The notes beneath the pieces were generated by a model. That model worked only from the letters and a program-made list of their open reading frames with translations, did no database searches and was not told the origin of the DNA. A stretch of DNA of 57,024 nt from Collinsella sp. AF23-4AC (GTDB taxonomy: Bacteria; Actinomycetota; Coriobacteriia; Coriobacteriales; Coriobacteriaceae), in assembly GCF_003462685.1 (NCBI RefSeq), contig NZ_QRVE01000013.1:1-57024 (forward strand), written 5' to 3'. How positions within the stretch are numbered: position 1 is the first letter of the stretch; each line of letters begins with the position of its first letter. Made by a program: the position numbers and the translations under genes. Shown here in pieces: positions 8,552 to 17,616 of the stretch.

Positions 8552-11119
8552 TTATTTGCCCTTGGGCTTGCTGGCGTAGAACTTCTTCTTTTTAGGTTTG
8601 CCGGCGGGGGAGGGCTTGCCGGCAAAGTTGGGCTTGCCATGGTCGGCCTGCGCGTGCGTGGGTACTGCCGCACGGGGCTTGCGGGCGTCGGGGTTGCGCA
8701 GTTCCTCGGTTCGCTCGGCAATCTCCTCGGCACTAAAGCCGACCTCGGCCATGGCGTCCTCGATAGGCAGACGGCGCACGATATAGCAATGGTGCACCTT
8801 CTGGTTGCGCGCGAAGTCCTCGGGGATGGTCTGTGCTGTAATGTCCTCCAGCACGACGCCCGCGCGCGCGAGCTTGCGCGTTTCGGGGCGAAAGCCGCGC
8901 AGGTTGCAGCTAAAGATGGCGTGGCCGCCCTGTGCGAGCAGGCGCGATACGCCGGCCAAAAGCTCAACATGGTCGCGCTGAACATCCCAGGTGCGGCGGC
9001 CCATCTTGGACGAGTTCGAAAACGTGGGCGGATCGACAAAGATCAGGTCCCAGCGGTTGCGCGTCTGGCGCTGGTCGCGAATCCAGGCGAGCACGTCGTC
9101 GCGCACAAAGTGGTGTTGCGATCCCACAAAGCCGTTCTGGCGCATGTTGCGCTCGGCCCAGTCCAGGTAGGTGTTGGAGAGGTCGACCGTCACGGTTTCC
9201 TCGACGCCGCCGTCGGCCGCATAGCAGGTAGCGGTGCCGGTGTAGGCGAACAGGTTGAGGAAGCGGCGTGCCTGCTTGGCGTGCTCGCGCACCAGATCGC
9301 GCGTGACGCGGTGGTCCAAGAAGATGCCCACGTCCAGGTAGTCGTCAAAGTTGACGGCAAAGGTAAGACCGCCTTCCTCGATGAGCGGCAGGCGACGGCG
9401 CGCGATGTTGGCGCGCTCGCCCGAGCCGCCCTTGCCGGCGCCCTGCTTGCCGTACTGCGAGCCGCCGCGCGAACGCATGCGTGCCTTGGCGTGCACGTGC
9501 TCGGCCGGAACATCCAGGATGCGCGGCGCGATGGCCAAGATATCGAGCATGCGGGCCTGGGCCAGCGCCGGGTCGATGGTCTTGGGTGCGGCGTACTCGG
9601 CGATGACGAGCCAACGGCCCGGCGTCTGCGGGCAGCCCTCGTACAGGTCGATGGCGGCGGAGTAGTCGGGCAGGTCGGCATCGTAGACGCGGTAGCAGCT
9701 CACGCCCTCGCGCTTTGCCCACTTGCGACGCAGGCGGGCGTTTTTGCGCAGGCGGTTGGCGAACTGCTCGGACTCGGGAATGAGCACGGGCAGCGGCTTG
9801 CCGTCGCCCAGGTCGAGCGTGGCGGCAGGTTCGGGCATGGCAGAAGCGGTGGCTTTGTCGTTGACGTCGTTGGCATTCGCAACCTCGGCCTCGGCATCCG
9901 CACTGGTCGCAGCCTCAAATGCTGCGGCGGCGTGGTCGAGAGAGGGCCAGACTTCGATGGTCGCCTCCTCGTTGTTGGGCATGACGGCGATCGAGCACTC
10001 GGGCTCGGCGTGGAGCGCGCGGGCCAGCAATCCGTCGCGGGTGAGCGCGGCGACCGGTGCGGCGGCAAGCTCGGGCGCGCGGCGCAGCTCGCCGACCAGC
10101 GTCATGGCGTCGTGCATGAGCGAAAGCGGCGTCTCGGTGGTGTCCGCGACCACGGCGGCGCCGGCGACAGCGCCCGCATGGTCCAGCACGGTGGCGGGCT
10201 TGGCGGCGCAAAAAACGACAAAGCGCTTGTAGCCGGCACACTTGACCATGCGCTCGGCGGTCTTGCGGGCGGCGGGGTCGATGTCCACGGCCACGATGCG
10301 CACCTGCCGCTCGCGCGCTGCCGCCTCGCGCTCGCGCGCCTCGGCACGCAGCTGCTCCCACAGGGCGGCGTCGTGCAGCTGCCAGCCCTCAAAGCCCCAG
10401 TGCTCGCGGGCGGCGCCCGGAGCGCGGTCGGTTAGGATATTCACGGCCTCTAGCAGCAGACCGCCGCCGGCGCATGAGGCGTCGACCAGCGTGGGCAGAG
10501 CCTCGTTCTCGTAATCGTCGGCCGTCAGCTCGCGCTCGCATAGCGCGGTCCAGCCGACCTGCGAAAGCACCAGGGCGGCGTAGTCGGGGCGCAGCACGTG
10601 CGTACCCTCGCCGGCGCGGGTCGCGGCAGGCGGCAGGCGTTTGAATAACGGATCGCCCGAAAGGTCCAGGCTTATGCTCGCACGGCGCTGACGCAGCGAA
10701 AGCAGCAGGTGAACGTCGGGATCGGCGGCATCGACATCGGCGCGACGGCCCGTGACCTCGGCCAGGCGGTCGCACAGTGCGTCCTTGGCGCGCAAAGCCG
10801 AGAAGCGCGTGTTGCGCAGCTGCTCGGTCACGCCGCGGGCGGTAATGGCGATGGTGGCGCCGGGACGGATGATGGTCTCCCAGGCGATGTCGTAAACGCC
10901 GTCGTACAACTCATCGGCATCCTGCGCCTCAAAGCGCCCAAGCACCACAAACACGCGGCTGGCCAGGCGCGACCACAGACAGGCGCGGTAGCCTTCTTCG
11001 AGCTCGCCCTCAAACGTAGCGCGGCCCTTCAGGCGGCGGACATGCGAAAGCCCGAGGCGTTTAAGCTCATCGGCGAGTGCGGACTCAAAGCCCTCGGGGC
11101 AGCTTGCGTAAAATTCCAT
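8552..11119 (-). CDS. rlmL: RlmL/RlmK-type 23S rRNA guanine methyltransferase
   Basis: An 855-aa protein with the RlmL fusion layout: N-terminal THUMP region (about 45-155), a first methyltransferase-like domain (about 155-420), and a C-terminal RlmK-type SAM domain with NLFAYTGTATCYA near residue 620 and VDPPTFSNSS near 695. It is longer than E. coli RlmL (702 aa), with an Ala-rich insert in the middle and a basic GKP/KKKK tail. The start at 11119 follows GAGAGGT. The first domain is odd: the SAM loop reads DASCAGGG (213-220) instead of the usual D-P-x-CGSGT, and I find no NPPYGERL motif. The C-terminal m7G activity looks intact; the N-terminal m2G activity is doubtful. Confidence 0.85.
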   Translation of the reverse strand: MEFYASCPEGFESALADELKRLGLSHVRRLKGRATFEGELEEGYRACLWSRLASRVFVVLGRFEAQDADELYDGVYDIAWETIIRPGATIAITARGVTEQLRNTRFSALRAKDALCDRLAEVTGRRADVDAADPDVHLLLSLRQRRASISLDLSGDPLFKRLPPAATRAGEGTHVLRPDYAALVLSQVGWTALCERELTADDYENEALPTLVDASCAGGGLLLEAVNILTDRAPGAAREHWGFEGWQLHDAALWEQLRAEAREREAAARERQVRIVAVDIDPAARKTAERMVKCAGYKRFVVFCAAKPATVLDHAGAVAGAAVVADTTETPLSLMHDAMTLVGELRRAPELAAAPVAALTRDGLLARALHAEPECSIAVMPNNEEATIEVWPSLDHAAAAFEAATSADAEAEVANANDVNDKATASAMPEPAATLDLGDGKPLPVLIPESEQFANRLRKNARLRRKWAKREGVSCYRVYDADLPDYSAAIDLYEGCPQTPGRWLVIAEYAAPKTIDPALAQARMLDILAIAPRILDVPAEHVHAKARMRSRGGSQYGKQGAGKGGSGERANIARRRLPLIEEGGLTFAVNFDDYLDVGIFLDHRVTRDLVREHAKQARRFLNLFAYTGTATCYAADGGVEETVTVDLSNTYLDWAERNMRQNGFVGSQHHFVRDDVLAWIRDQRQTRNRWDLIFVDPPTFSNSSKMGRRTWDVQRDHVELLAGVSRLLAQGGHAIFSCNLRGFRPETRKLARAGVVLEDITAQTIPEDFARNQKVHHCYIVRRLPIEDAMAEVGFSAEEIAERTEELRNPDARKPRAAVPTHAQADHGKPNFAGKPSPAGKPKKKKFYASKPKGK

Positions 11120-11194
11120 GGGTGACCTCTCTGGTTGCGTCGCTCCATTATATGATGGATGCTTCGTTTGCCATCGCCCTCGAAAGGAACCCAT

Positions 11195-11299
11195 ATGATT
11201 GATGCGTGCTCCTTGATTCCCATTTTCATTGCAACAGCCTCAGGACTCGGGGCCTCGCACAGGCTCCCGCCGCCTTACAGAACTGAAAGCTGGGCGTAG
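11195..11299 (+). pseudogene. Probable 5' remnant of a HAD phosphatase gene
   Basis: AAGGA and ATG 11195 begin a 34-codon ORF whose first 14 residues, MIDACSLIPIFIAT, resemble the run-up to the HAD catalytic motif (…FIAT-DLDGTLL). The resemblance ends at about 11236 and a TAG follows at 11297. A HAD C-terminal fragment without a start is found at 20759-21016 on the same strand, just past the sugar island. I infer one gene that lost its centre when the island entered. The short length makes this tentative. Confidence 0.45.
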
Positions 11300-11370
11300 G
11301 ACAAATCCATGGCACGTGACCTGCGATTGCTCGGCCATAGATGGCGTAATCGAGGCTAAGGGAGGGCATC

Positions 11371-11520
11371 ATGCGCAAGGGAAACGAGAGCTGGTTCTGG
11401 CACGCGAACGACATGGTGGTGGCGGGCGACATGAACCCCGTGGTCCGCGTCCTGTGGGCCGCGCTCATCGTAGGCATCGGCGTCGCGACGATGGCCACGC
11501 TCTGGATCGTCACGAGGTAG
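11371..11520 (+). CDS. 49-aa single-pass membrane protein
   Basis: ATG 11371 follows GGGAGGG by four bases and encodes 49 residues: a polar start (MRKGNESWFWHANDMVVAGD) and one hydrophobic helix (about 28-47, WAALIVGIGVATMATLWIV) ending TR. It stands alone at the left edge of the sugar island, convergent with the HAD gene. No family is recognised. Good ribosome site and clean helix favour a real gene. Confidence 0.5.
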   Translation: MRKGNESWFWHANDMVVAGDMNPVVRVLWAALIVGIGVATMATLWIVTR

Positions 11521-11572
11521 CGCGCCACGAACGGATGACGAGGCACGCGGCGCATGCCACGCTGGCGGAACC

Positions 11573-12400
11573 CTAGCCTCGCTGCTGGACAATCTGTTCG
11601 ATGAGCTTCGCGACGGAGTCCTCGGCTGCGTTCCCGATCAGGTGATGGGCCGCGGCCTTCGCCTCTGGCATCGCGCCCGCGACTGCGTAGGAGTTCGGCA
11701 CCTTATCGAGGAGCGTCACGTCGTTTTCCGAGTCTCCGATAAAAGCGACCTCGTCCAGCGTGACCCCAAGGCTGCCGAGAAGCGCGTCGAGTCCGTTTAC
11801 CTTGCTCCAGCCAGCCGGAACAACATCGAGGAAGAATGGGACGGGCGAGGGGAAATCAAGTTCTGGGCAGGCTTCCTTGCATCGACTCCGAACGACTTCC
11901 GTCGGGGCGGAGCTGACGTTGACGAAGATGCCGGCGGTTATGACGTCACGGTTCGTGGGCACGTCTCCGAGCGCCATGTCTCTTCCGGAGTCCTTAACGA
12001 CGTCCAAGGCGAATTCGTCGCCAGGCTCGACGGCGCAGAGGAACTGCTCGCAGCGCTTGCCTGTCTCATCGACATCGGCGACTAGCCAGAGTGACGTCCC
12101 CGCGTAGGGGCGTACAGCGCTATCGAGCTTGACGAGTGCCTCCGTCGAGAGCGTCTTTTTGAACACGAGTTCGCCGCTGGAGAAGACCTTCTTTCCGTTG
12201 GCCATGATGCCGGTCGAGAAACAGCGCGCGTCGCCGTCAAAGGCATCGGCCAGGTCGGCGTAGTCGCGCCCGCTTGCGGGGCCGAACGCGATGCCCGCAT
12301 CGAGCGCCGAAAGAATCGCGCTGTGCGTGCGCTCCGATACGACCCTTGAGCCAAACGGCAACAGGGTCCCATCCATGTCTGCGAGGATGAGCTTTATCAA
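11573..12400 (-). CDS. Cof-type HAD-IIB phosphatase
   Basis: A 275-aa HAD-superfamily hydrolase that likely removes phosphate from a sugar phosphate. Motif I is ADMDGTLLPFG at the extreme N-terminus (the two Asp are nucleophile and acid/base), and motif IV is FIGDSENDVTLL near residue 225. The cap between them is of the IIB type. I prefer the TTG at 12400, giving MIKLILADMDG as in the family, because GGGAGGA lies just before it; the in-frame ATG at 12427 would add nine residues. It lies 49 bp downstream of the RpiR gene in the same direction and belongs to the sugar island. Confidence 0.82.
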   Translation of the reverse strand: MIKLILADMDGTLLPFGSRVVSERTHSAILSALDAGIAFGPASGRDYADLADAFDGDARCFSTGIMANGKKVFSSGELVFKKTLSTEALVKLDSAVRPYAGTSLWLVADVDETGKRCEQFLCAVEPGDEFALDVVKDSGRDMALGDVPTNRDVITAGIFVNVSSAPTEVVRSRCKEACPELDFPSPVPFFLDVVPAGWSKVNGLDALLGSLGVTLDEVAFIGDSENDVTLLDKVPNSYAVAGAMPEAKAAAHHLIGNAAEDSVAKLIEQIVQQRG

Positions 12401-12449
12401 GGGGTCCTCCCGTTTCGGTCTGGGCATCGGTGCGCCGGCGTGCGTCGTC

Positions 12450-13313
12450 CTAGCTGTATTGCTTGTCTCCCATGAGATTCTTCGAGATGATCCTGTTAAA
12501 CTCTACCGGGTCATCCCAGCAAGAGGTCAGGAAGAGGAACAGCAGCTCGATGACGAAGTTGATCGAGCTGTGCGAGAAGGCGATCTCGGTTCCGGTGATG
12601 GCCTGATCTCGCGAGATGGCTCGGATGATATGCGTGGCACGCTTCGCGAGCGGCGTATCCGGGTTGTCTGTGATCATGATGATGGGGGTGTTCGAATCCT
12701 CGGCAGAGTCGAATATGTTGACGAGGCGCTTCGAGTATCCGGACGTCGAAATGACGAGCAGAACGTCATTCTCCTTGAGGCTGGTTGCGACGGAGACCAT
12801 GGCTTCGGTGGTACTGGGGCAAAACGCTCTGACTCCAACCTGCGAGAGCTTGAACGCCGCGTTTACGCCCATGTTAATCGAGTTGCCGACGCCCGCGATC
12901 AGGACGAGGTTGGCGTTGTGGAGCAGATTGACGACTGCCGAAAAGTCATCGGAGTCAATGAGCGAGGCGGTTTGGGAGAGCTCCTTGACCTTGTGAGACA
13001 GGACGTACTTGATGGAGCCCTCGACGTCGTCCAGAGTAATCCTGCCGTCCGTGGCCTTTTCTTCGCCGGATGCCCTGCTGATGGATATGCCGAGCGCCAG
13101 ACGCATGTCCGAATAGGTTCGGTAGTCAAGCGTCCTTGCGAATCTCGAAACAGACGCCGGTGACGTACCGGTTTCTGCGGCGAGTTCGCGGACGGTCATC
13201 GTTGCGACATCCGACGGGTGGTCGAGCACATACGTTGCGATTGCCTTCTCCGAGGGGGATAGGCTGCTCATGACCGCGCAGATGTGGCTGAGCACATCCC
13301 CTGTCTTATCCAT
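12450..13313 (-). CDS. MurR/RpiR-family sugar-phosphate regulator
   Basis: A 287-aa transcription factor with an N-terminal RpiR helix-turn-helix (about 1-80; VRELAAETGTSPASVSRFAR) and a SIS sugar-phosphate-binding domain (about 125-260; VLIAGVGNS and LLVISTSGYSKRLV). AAGGAG precedes the start. It is divergent from the MFS/aldolase/PTS operon across about 300 bp rich in inverted repeats, so it is the likely local regulator, with a phosphorylated sugar made by the PTS as inducer. Confidence 0.88.
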   Translation of the reverse strand: MDKTGDVLSHICAVMSSLSPSEKAIATYVLDHPSDVATMTVRELAAETGTSPASVSRFARTLDYRTYSDMRLALGISISRASGEEKATDGRITLDDVEGSIKYVLSHKVKELSQTASLIDSDDFSAVVNLLHNANLVLIAGVGNSINMGVNAAFKLSQVGVRAFCPSTTEAMVSVATSLKENDVLLVISTSGYSKRLVNIFDSAEDSNTPIIMITDNPDTPLAKRATHIIRAISRDQAITGTEIAFSHSSINFVIELLFLFLTSCWDDPVEFNRIISKNLMGDKQYS

Positions 13314-13382
13314 GGTTACTCCTTGGTCCTAGCTTGCTTTGTATCTTAGGTCAAGAGAGGTGAAAAGTAAGCAAAATGTTTC

Positions 13383-13413
13383 ATCAGCGGTGAAATAGCG
13401 TTTCACCGCTGAT
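13383..13413. promoter_or_regulatory. 13-bp perfect inverted repeat, candidate RpiR operator
   Basis: ATCAGCGGTGAAA (13383-13395) and its exact complement (13401-13413) are separated by five bases. It lies in the divergent promoter region and contains TGAAA/TTTCA half-sites of the kind bound by RpiR proteins. Confidence 0.6.
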
Positions 13414-13417
13414 TTCC

Positions 13418-13431
13418 TACCGTTCACGGTA
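13418..13431. promoter_or_regulatory. Palindrome TACCGTTCACGGTA
   Basis: A perfect 14-bp palindrome in the same divergent region. Its core CCGTTCACGG also occurs upstream of both fructose-6-phosphate-aldolase genes (22073-22082 and, as the complement, in 25323-25336), suggesting a regulator common to the two sugar loci. Confidence 0.5.
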
Positions 13432-13505
13432 AATCGGTACTTCCTCGGCGCAATCTCAGCTTGAGCTGCTATCTTATGAGTCGTGAAACAACGGCACGAA
13501 AACGA

Positions 13506-13528
13506 TGAAACAACAGAACATTGTTTCA
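13506..13528. promoter_or_regulatory. TGAAACAA inverted repeat, second candidate operator
   Basis: TGAAACAA (13506-13513) and TTGTTTCA (13521-13528) flank seven bases. A further TGAAACAA copy is at 13484-13491 and a GTTTCA at about 13544. These repeats stand before the MFS gene and may be extra RpiR sites. Confidence 0.5.
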
Positions 13529-13613
13529 ACGCCTCGCAACTCCGTTTCACGCTAGATGGTGAATCACTTCGAAGCCCAGACAGGCACCCGGCGAGCAAGA
13601 AGGGAGAAGCACG

Positions 13614-14816
13614 ATGCACAACGCCAAGACAAACGCAAGCATGACTTCGCTGTTCTTCGCGAACGTACTCTACTGGGTCTGCGCGGGCGTGTACTCGCCG
13701 TTTCTCTCCGCTCACTACACGAGCCTCGGCCTCAGCGCGGCCCAGACCGGCATCCTCCTCGCGGCGACCCCGGTGTGTGCGCTCGCCATCCAGCCGCTCT
13801 GGTCGACGATCGCCGACAAGCTCGGGCGCCGCCGCGCGGTCATCGTGGCCCTCTGCCTTGCGGCGGCGGTACTCGCTCCGCTGTATTACCTGGCGTCGAC
13901 GTTCGTCCCGGTCCTTCTCGTAACCTTTGCATTCTCGGCGTTTTTCTCGGGGCTCCTGCCCCTGAGCGACTCCCTCGTCATCGAGCTCGCGGATCGCTCT
14001 GGCCTGGACTTTTCTCGCATTCGCATGGGTGGCACTATCGGCTATGCCATCGTCGTCCTGATCGTCGGTCGGCTGCTCGACATGGCTCCTCAAATCCAGT
14101 TCACGGTGGTCTCCGCCGCGCTGGTGGTCTTCGCGGCTCACATGTGGCGCCTCCCCGAGGCGGGAATTCGCGCCAATGCCGCGGACGATCCCAAGGTCTC
14201 CCACGGAAAGGGCCTCCTCTCGCTGTTCACCAGCAATGAGATCGCCTTCGTCTTGGTCTTCGCCTTCATCAGTTCGGCCGCGATTGGCTTCATCGGGGCG
14301 TTCTTGGGCCGCTACGCGGTCGAGCTTGGCGAGGGTCAGAACCTCGTGGGCGTCCTGAGTGCGGTCTCCGCTGCGAGCGAGATCCCCATCCTGCTCGTTT
14401 CCTCCAAGCTGGTCAGGCGCTTCGGCGAGATGAACCTCCTGATCTTTTCCTGCTTCATGGCGGCGCTCAGGCTCGTGCTTGTGGGCACCGGCATCGTCCC
14501 GGTCATGGTCTGCGGCCAGCTGCTGCAGAGCGTGAGTTACATGACCGTCTACTACTCCTGCGTTACCTACATTGCCAACCACACTTACGAGGATTGTCGC
14601 GCTCGAGGTCAGAGCGCCTTCGCGATGGTCCAGAGCGGTCTGTCCGTCGTGGTTGCGAACCTGTTTGGCGGTTGGGCGTGCGATGCGCTCGGCACGCACG
14701 CGGGTTTCCTGGCCTTCGCCCTCGCTTCAACGATTGCTGCAGTCGCTGCTCTTGTGGCGTACGTGCTATGGCGTCGAAGCGCGGCGCCGCAGCCTGAGGG
14801 CCAGGCGGCCGCATAG
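13614..14816 (+). CDS. MFS permease, first gene of the sugar operon
   Basis: A 400-aa major facilitator of the MFS_1-like type with about 12 hydrophobic helices and the loop motif DKLGRRRAV after helix 2. AAGGGAG precedes the ATG. It heads an operon with a class II aldolase, mannose-type PTS, aldo-keto reductase and esterase. It may import a substrate that the PTS cannot, such as an acylated or glycosidic precursor, or export a product. The exact solute is unknown. Confidence 0.82.
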   Translation: MHNAKTNASMTSLFFANVLYWVCAGVYSPFLSAHYTSLGLSAAQTGILLAATPVCALAIQPLWSTIADKLGRRRAVIVALCLAAAVLAPLYYLASTFVPVLLVTFAFSAFFSGLLPLSDSLVIELADRSGLDFSRIRMGGTIGYAIVVLIVGRLLDMAPQIQFTVVSAALVVFAAHMWRLPEAGIRANAADDPKVSHGKGLLSLFTSNEIAFVLVFAFISSAAIGFIGAFLGRYAVELGEGQNLVGVLSAVSAASEIPILLVSSKLVRRFGEMNLLIFSCFMAALRLVLVGTGIVPVMVCGQLLQSVSYMTVYYSCVTYIANHTYEDCRARGQSAFAMVQSGLSVVVANLFGGWACDALGTHAGFLAFALASTIAAVAALVAYVLWRRSAAPQPEGQAAA

Positions 14817-14930
14817 GCTCCACCGCGCCTCGCAAGCGCCTGCCAGCCTCGCGCTTCGCTTCGTGTTCAACCAGCTGACGAGCTGAGAACTGTCCGATCC
14901 AATGATTATTCAGGTGAAAGGAAGACAAAG

Positions 14931-15785
14931 ATGTCACTCATCAAGGTCAACGAGCTTCTTCAACATGCGACCGAGCACCACTATGGCGTGCCCGCGATTA
15001 ACGTCATCAATACGGAGACCATCCGTTATGCGATCCAGGCCGCCGAGGATGAGCACATGCCCATCATCATCCAGTACTGGCCTGGCTTCGAGGACCACTG
15101 CGCCCTCGACATCATCGCCTTCGCCGCCCGCTATTACGCCGAGCGTGCGAGCGTGCCCGTCGCCGTCCACCAGGATCACTCCGCTGGTTACGAGATCGCC
15201 GTCAAGGGCGTCAAGGCCGGCTTCCCATCCGTCATGGTCGACGGCTCCTCACTTCCCTATGAGGAGAACTTCCAGCTCACGAAGGACGTCGTCCAGGTCG
15301 CCAAGATCTTCGACGTCGACATCGAGGCCGAGCTCGGCCATGTCGGCAACGGCTCTGACGCCAACGACTTCGTGAACAGCGACCACTACACCGACCCGAA
15401 CCTCGCCGAGGAGTTTGTCGAGGGCACCGGTTGCGGCTCGCTCGCCATCGCCGTCGGCAATGCCCACGGCCCCTATGTCAAGGTCCCGAACCTCGACATG
15501 GAGCGCATCAAGGCCTGCAGGGAGGCCGTCAGCGTCCCCCTCGTCATGCACGGATGCTCCGACATCCCCGACGAGCAGCTCCAGGAGGCCGTGAACCTCG
15601 GCATGAGTAAGTTCAACATCGCCACGGAGTACTTCCGTTCCATGTACCGCGCCTTCGAGAAGGACATCAACTCCGGTAAGAACGACGGCAACGGCATAGG
15701 CCTCCTGATGGACGCCGCCCCCGACATGCGCGCGTTCGTCGTCAGCAAGATCCAGCTTCTGAACCCCAACCACTATTCGCTCTAG
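14931..15785 (+). CDS. Class II ketose-bisphosphate aldolase (GatY/KbaY type)
   Basis: A 284-aa zinc-dependent aldolase that cleaves ketose (bis)phosphates to dihydroxyacetone phosphate and an aldehyde. AVHQDHSAGYE holds the catalytic Asp and a zinc His (HLDH in most relatives), ELGHVGN the Glu, GNAHGPY a zinc His, and VMHGCSDIPDE the last zinc His (HGASD in KbaY), followed by NIATEYFRS. AAGGAAG precedes the start. It lies between the permease and the PTS genes. No phosphofructokinase or tagatose-6-phosphate kinase is in the island, so either a kinase lies elsewhere or the PTS product is cleaved directly. Confidence 0.85.
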   Translation: MSLIKVNELLQHATEHHYGVPAINVINTETIRYAIQAAEDEHMPIIIQYWPGFEDHCALDIIAFAARYYAERASVPVAVHQDHSAGYEIAVKGVKAGFPSVMVDGSSLPYEENFQLTKDVVQVAKIFDVDIEAELGHVGNGSDANDFVNSDHYTDPNLAEEFVEGTGCGSLAIAVGNAHGPYVKVPNLDMERIKACREAVSVPLVMHGCSDIPDEQLQEAVNLGMSKFNIATEYFRSMYRAFEKDINSGKNDGNGIGLLMDAAPDMRAFVVSKIQLLNPNHYSL

Positions 15786-15795
15786 GAGAGACTCG

Positions 15796-16224
15796 ATGAA
15801 GAAAGTTCTTGTCGCGTCGCACGGCCACCTCGCAAGCGGAATCAGGAGCTCGATCGGAATCCTGACCGGCATGGCGGACATGGTGGAGGCAGTTGACTGC
15901 TACGTGGACGACTCCGATTTCACCCCTCGCATCCAGGCCTTTATTGACTCGGTGGGCCCTGAGGACGAGGCCATCATCTTCACCGACATCTACGGTGGTT
16001 CCGTCTTCCAGAAGGTCGTCCTTATGGAGCCGGAGAAGCGCGGGATCGTCCACGTCACCGGTATGAACCTCGGCCTCGTGATCGAGACGCTCCTCGGCGC
16101 CGAGCCGGTCACGGCAGATTCGATCAAGCAGAGCGTCGAGCTGGCGAGGGCGACGATGCAGGTCGTCGAGCCTCCGAGCAAGGCCGCGGACAACGAGGAG
16201 TCCGAGGGAGACTTCTTTGATTAG
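15796..16224 (+). CDS. PTS mannose-family EIIA
   Basis: A 142-aa EIIA of the mannose/sorbose family. SHGHLASG places the phosphoacceptor His at residue 9, and FTDIYGGSVFQKV is the conserved middle motif. The acidic C-terminus suits a linker freed from the EIIAB fusion seen in other bacteria. It starts 11 bases after the aldolase stop and feeds phosphate from HPr to the EIIB encoded next. Confidence 0.9.
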   Translation: MKKVLVASHGHLASGIRSSIGILTGMADMVEAVDCYVDDSDFTPRIQAFIDSVGPEDEAIIFTDIYGGSVFQKVVLMEPEKRGIVHVTGMNLGLVIETLLGAEPVTADSIKQSVELARATMQVVEPPSKAADNEESEGDFFD

Positions 16225-16253
16225 AGAGTACTAACAAGTAGAGAGAGGAAGCA

Positions 16254-16757
16254 ATGATTGTTCAGGTTCGAGTCGATGACCGTCTGATTCACGGACAGGT
16301 CGCCCTGGTGTGGACCAAGGAGCTCAACACCACCAGGATCATCGTCGCCAACAAGCACGCCGTGGAGAGCGACGCCCTTCGCATGACGCTTTCCATGGGT
16401 ACGCCGGCGGGCCAGAAACTCCTCGTCAAGGACGTTCCGGATGCCTGCCGCATCGCGAACGATCCGCGCGCGGACTCCATGCGCATCTTCGCGCTCACCA
16501 ACTGCGTGCGTGACGTGCTTGAGCTCGTTAAGGGCGCGCCGGGCAAGATTGAGGGCGTGAACGTTGCCAACGTCGGCCGCTTCGACAAGTCCGATCCGGA
16601 TAGCAAGGTCGCCCTCAACTCCACGATCATGCTCAACCCGGATGAGCTCGAGGCCGCGAAGGAGCTTTGCGAGCAGGGTATTCCGGTTTTCCATCAGCTT
16701 ATCCCGTCCAATCCCAAGACTCCTCTCAAGAGTCTGATCGAGGCGGCGGGGAAATAA
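16254..16757 (+). CDS. PTS mannose-family EIIB
   Basis: A 167-aa EIIB of the mannose/sorbose family. VDDRLIHGQV contains the phosphorylated His (residue 13), and the remaining Rossmann-like fold (VALNSTIMLNPDE) is typical. AGAGGAAG precedes the ATG. It passes phosphate from EIIA to the sugar carried by the IIC/IID membrane pair. Confidence 0.9.
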   Translation: MIVQVRVDDRLIHGQVALVWTKELNTTRIIVANKHAVESDALRMTLSMGTPAGQKLLVKDVPDACRIANDPRADSMRIFALTNCVRDVLELVKGAPGKIEGVNVANVGRFDKSDPDSKVALNSTIMLNPDELEAAKELCEQGIPVFHQLIPSNPKTPLKSLIEAAGK

Positions 16758-16803
16758 GGGGATTTGGCCAGGCGGCCAAATGAAATGAAAGAAAGGAAGT
16801 CAA

Positions 16804-17616
16804 ATGGTTGGGTTGGCAATAATGGCCTGGTTGACCGTGCTGATTTGCTACGGCGGCAACTGGGTTCTCGGTCAGTGCATGATCGAGCGTCCTCTCGTGG
16901 TAGGTCTCGTTGCGGGCCTCCTGATGGGCGACGTCAAGACCGGTGTCATCATCGGTGCCTCTCTCGAGGCGATCTTCATGGGCGCGGTTAACATTGGTGG
17001 CGCTATCTCCGCCGAGCCTGTTACCGCGACCGCCCTCGCCGTCGCCTTCACCGTTGGCGCTGGTATCGACCAGGGTGCCGCCATCACACTGGCCGTTCCC
17101 GTGGGCGTCGTCACCGCATTTCTCTCGATCTTCATGAACAACGTGTTCCTCGCGTTCTTCGCAGCCACCTTTGACAAGATGGCCGCCGAGGGCAACGAGA
17201 AGGGCCTCGCGCTTCAGCACTTCGTTCTCTGGTTCGTTAAGTACGCCGCCTTTGGCCTCATCGCCTTCCTCGGCGTTTACCTTGGCGCCGAGCCCGTTGC
17301 CGCCATTGTCAACCAGATTCCGGCCAATGTCATGAGCGGCCTCAACGCCGTGGGTGCCCTCCTGCCCGCCGTTGGTATGGCGCTCCTGCTCCAGATGCTG
17401 TGGAGCACCGAGCTCAGCATCTACTTCTTCTTGGGCTTTACGCTCTACCAGTACCTCGGCCTCCCGATGATCGCCATCGCAGTTCTCGGTGTCATCATCG
17501 CGGTTGCCTCCGCCCTCCGCGACAAGGAGATCTTCGATCTCACCAAGAAGGGAGTGGCCACCCAGGCCGTTTCCGACGACTCTGTAACCAGCGACGAGGA
17601 GGATTTCTTCGCATGA
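16804..17616 (+). CDS. PTS mannose-family EIIC
   Basis: A 270-aa membrane permease component. The sequence is mainly hydrophobic with family segments such as GLVAGLLMGDVKTGVIIGA near residue 40 and an acidic tail (SDEEDFFA). AAAGGAAG precedes the start. Its stop overlaps the IID start by four bases (ATGA), so the two are translationally coupled and expected in equal amounts. Confidence 0.9.
   Translation: MVGLAIMAWLTVLICYGGNWVLGQCMIERPLVVGLVAGLLMGDVKTGVIIGASLEAIFMGAVNIGGAISAEPVTATALAVAFTVGAGIDQGAAITLAVPVGVVTAFLSIFMNNVFLAFFAATFDKMAAEGNEKGLALQHFVLWFVKYAAFGLIAFLGVYLGAEPVAAIVNQIPANVMSGLNAVGALLPAVGMALLLQMLWSTELSIYFFLGFTLYQYLGLPMIAIAVLGVIIAVASALRDKEIFDLTKKGVATQAVSDDSVTSDEEDFFA

Noticed and set aside
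8489..10435. 648-codon plus-strand frame across rlmL
   Set aside because: Shadow of rlmL; no motif or plausible start.
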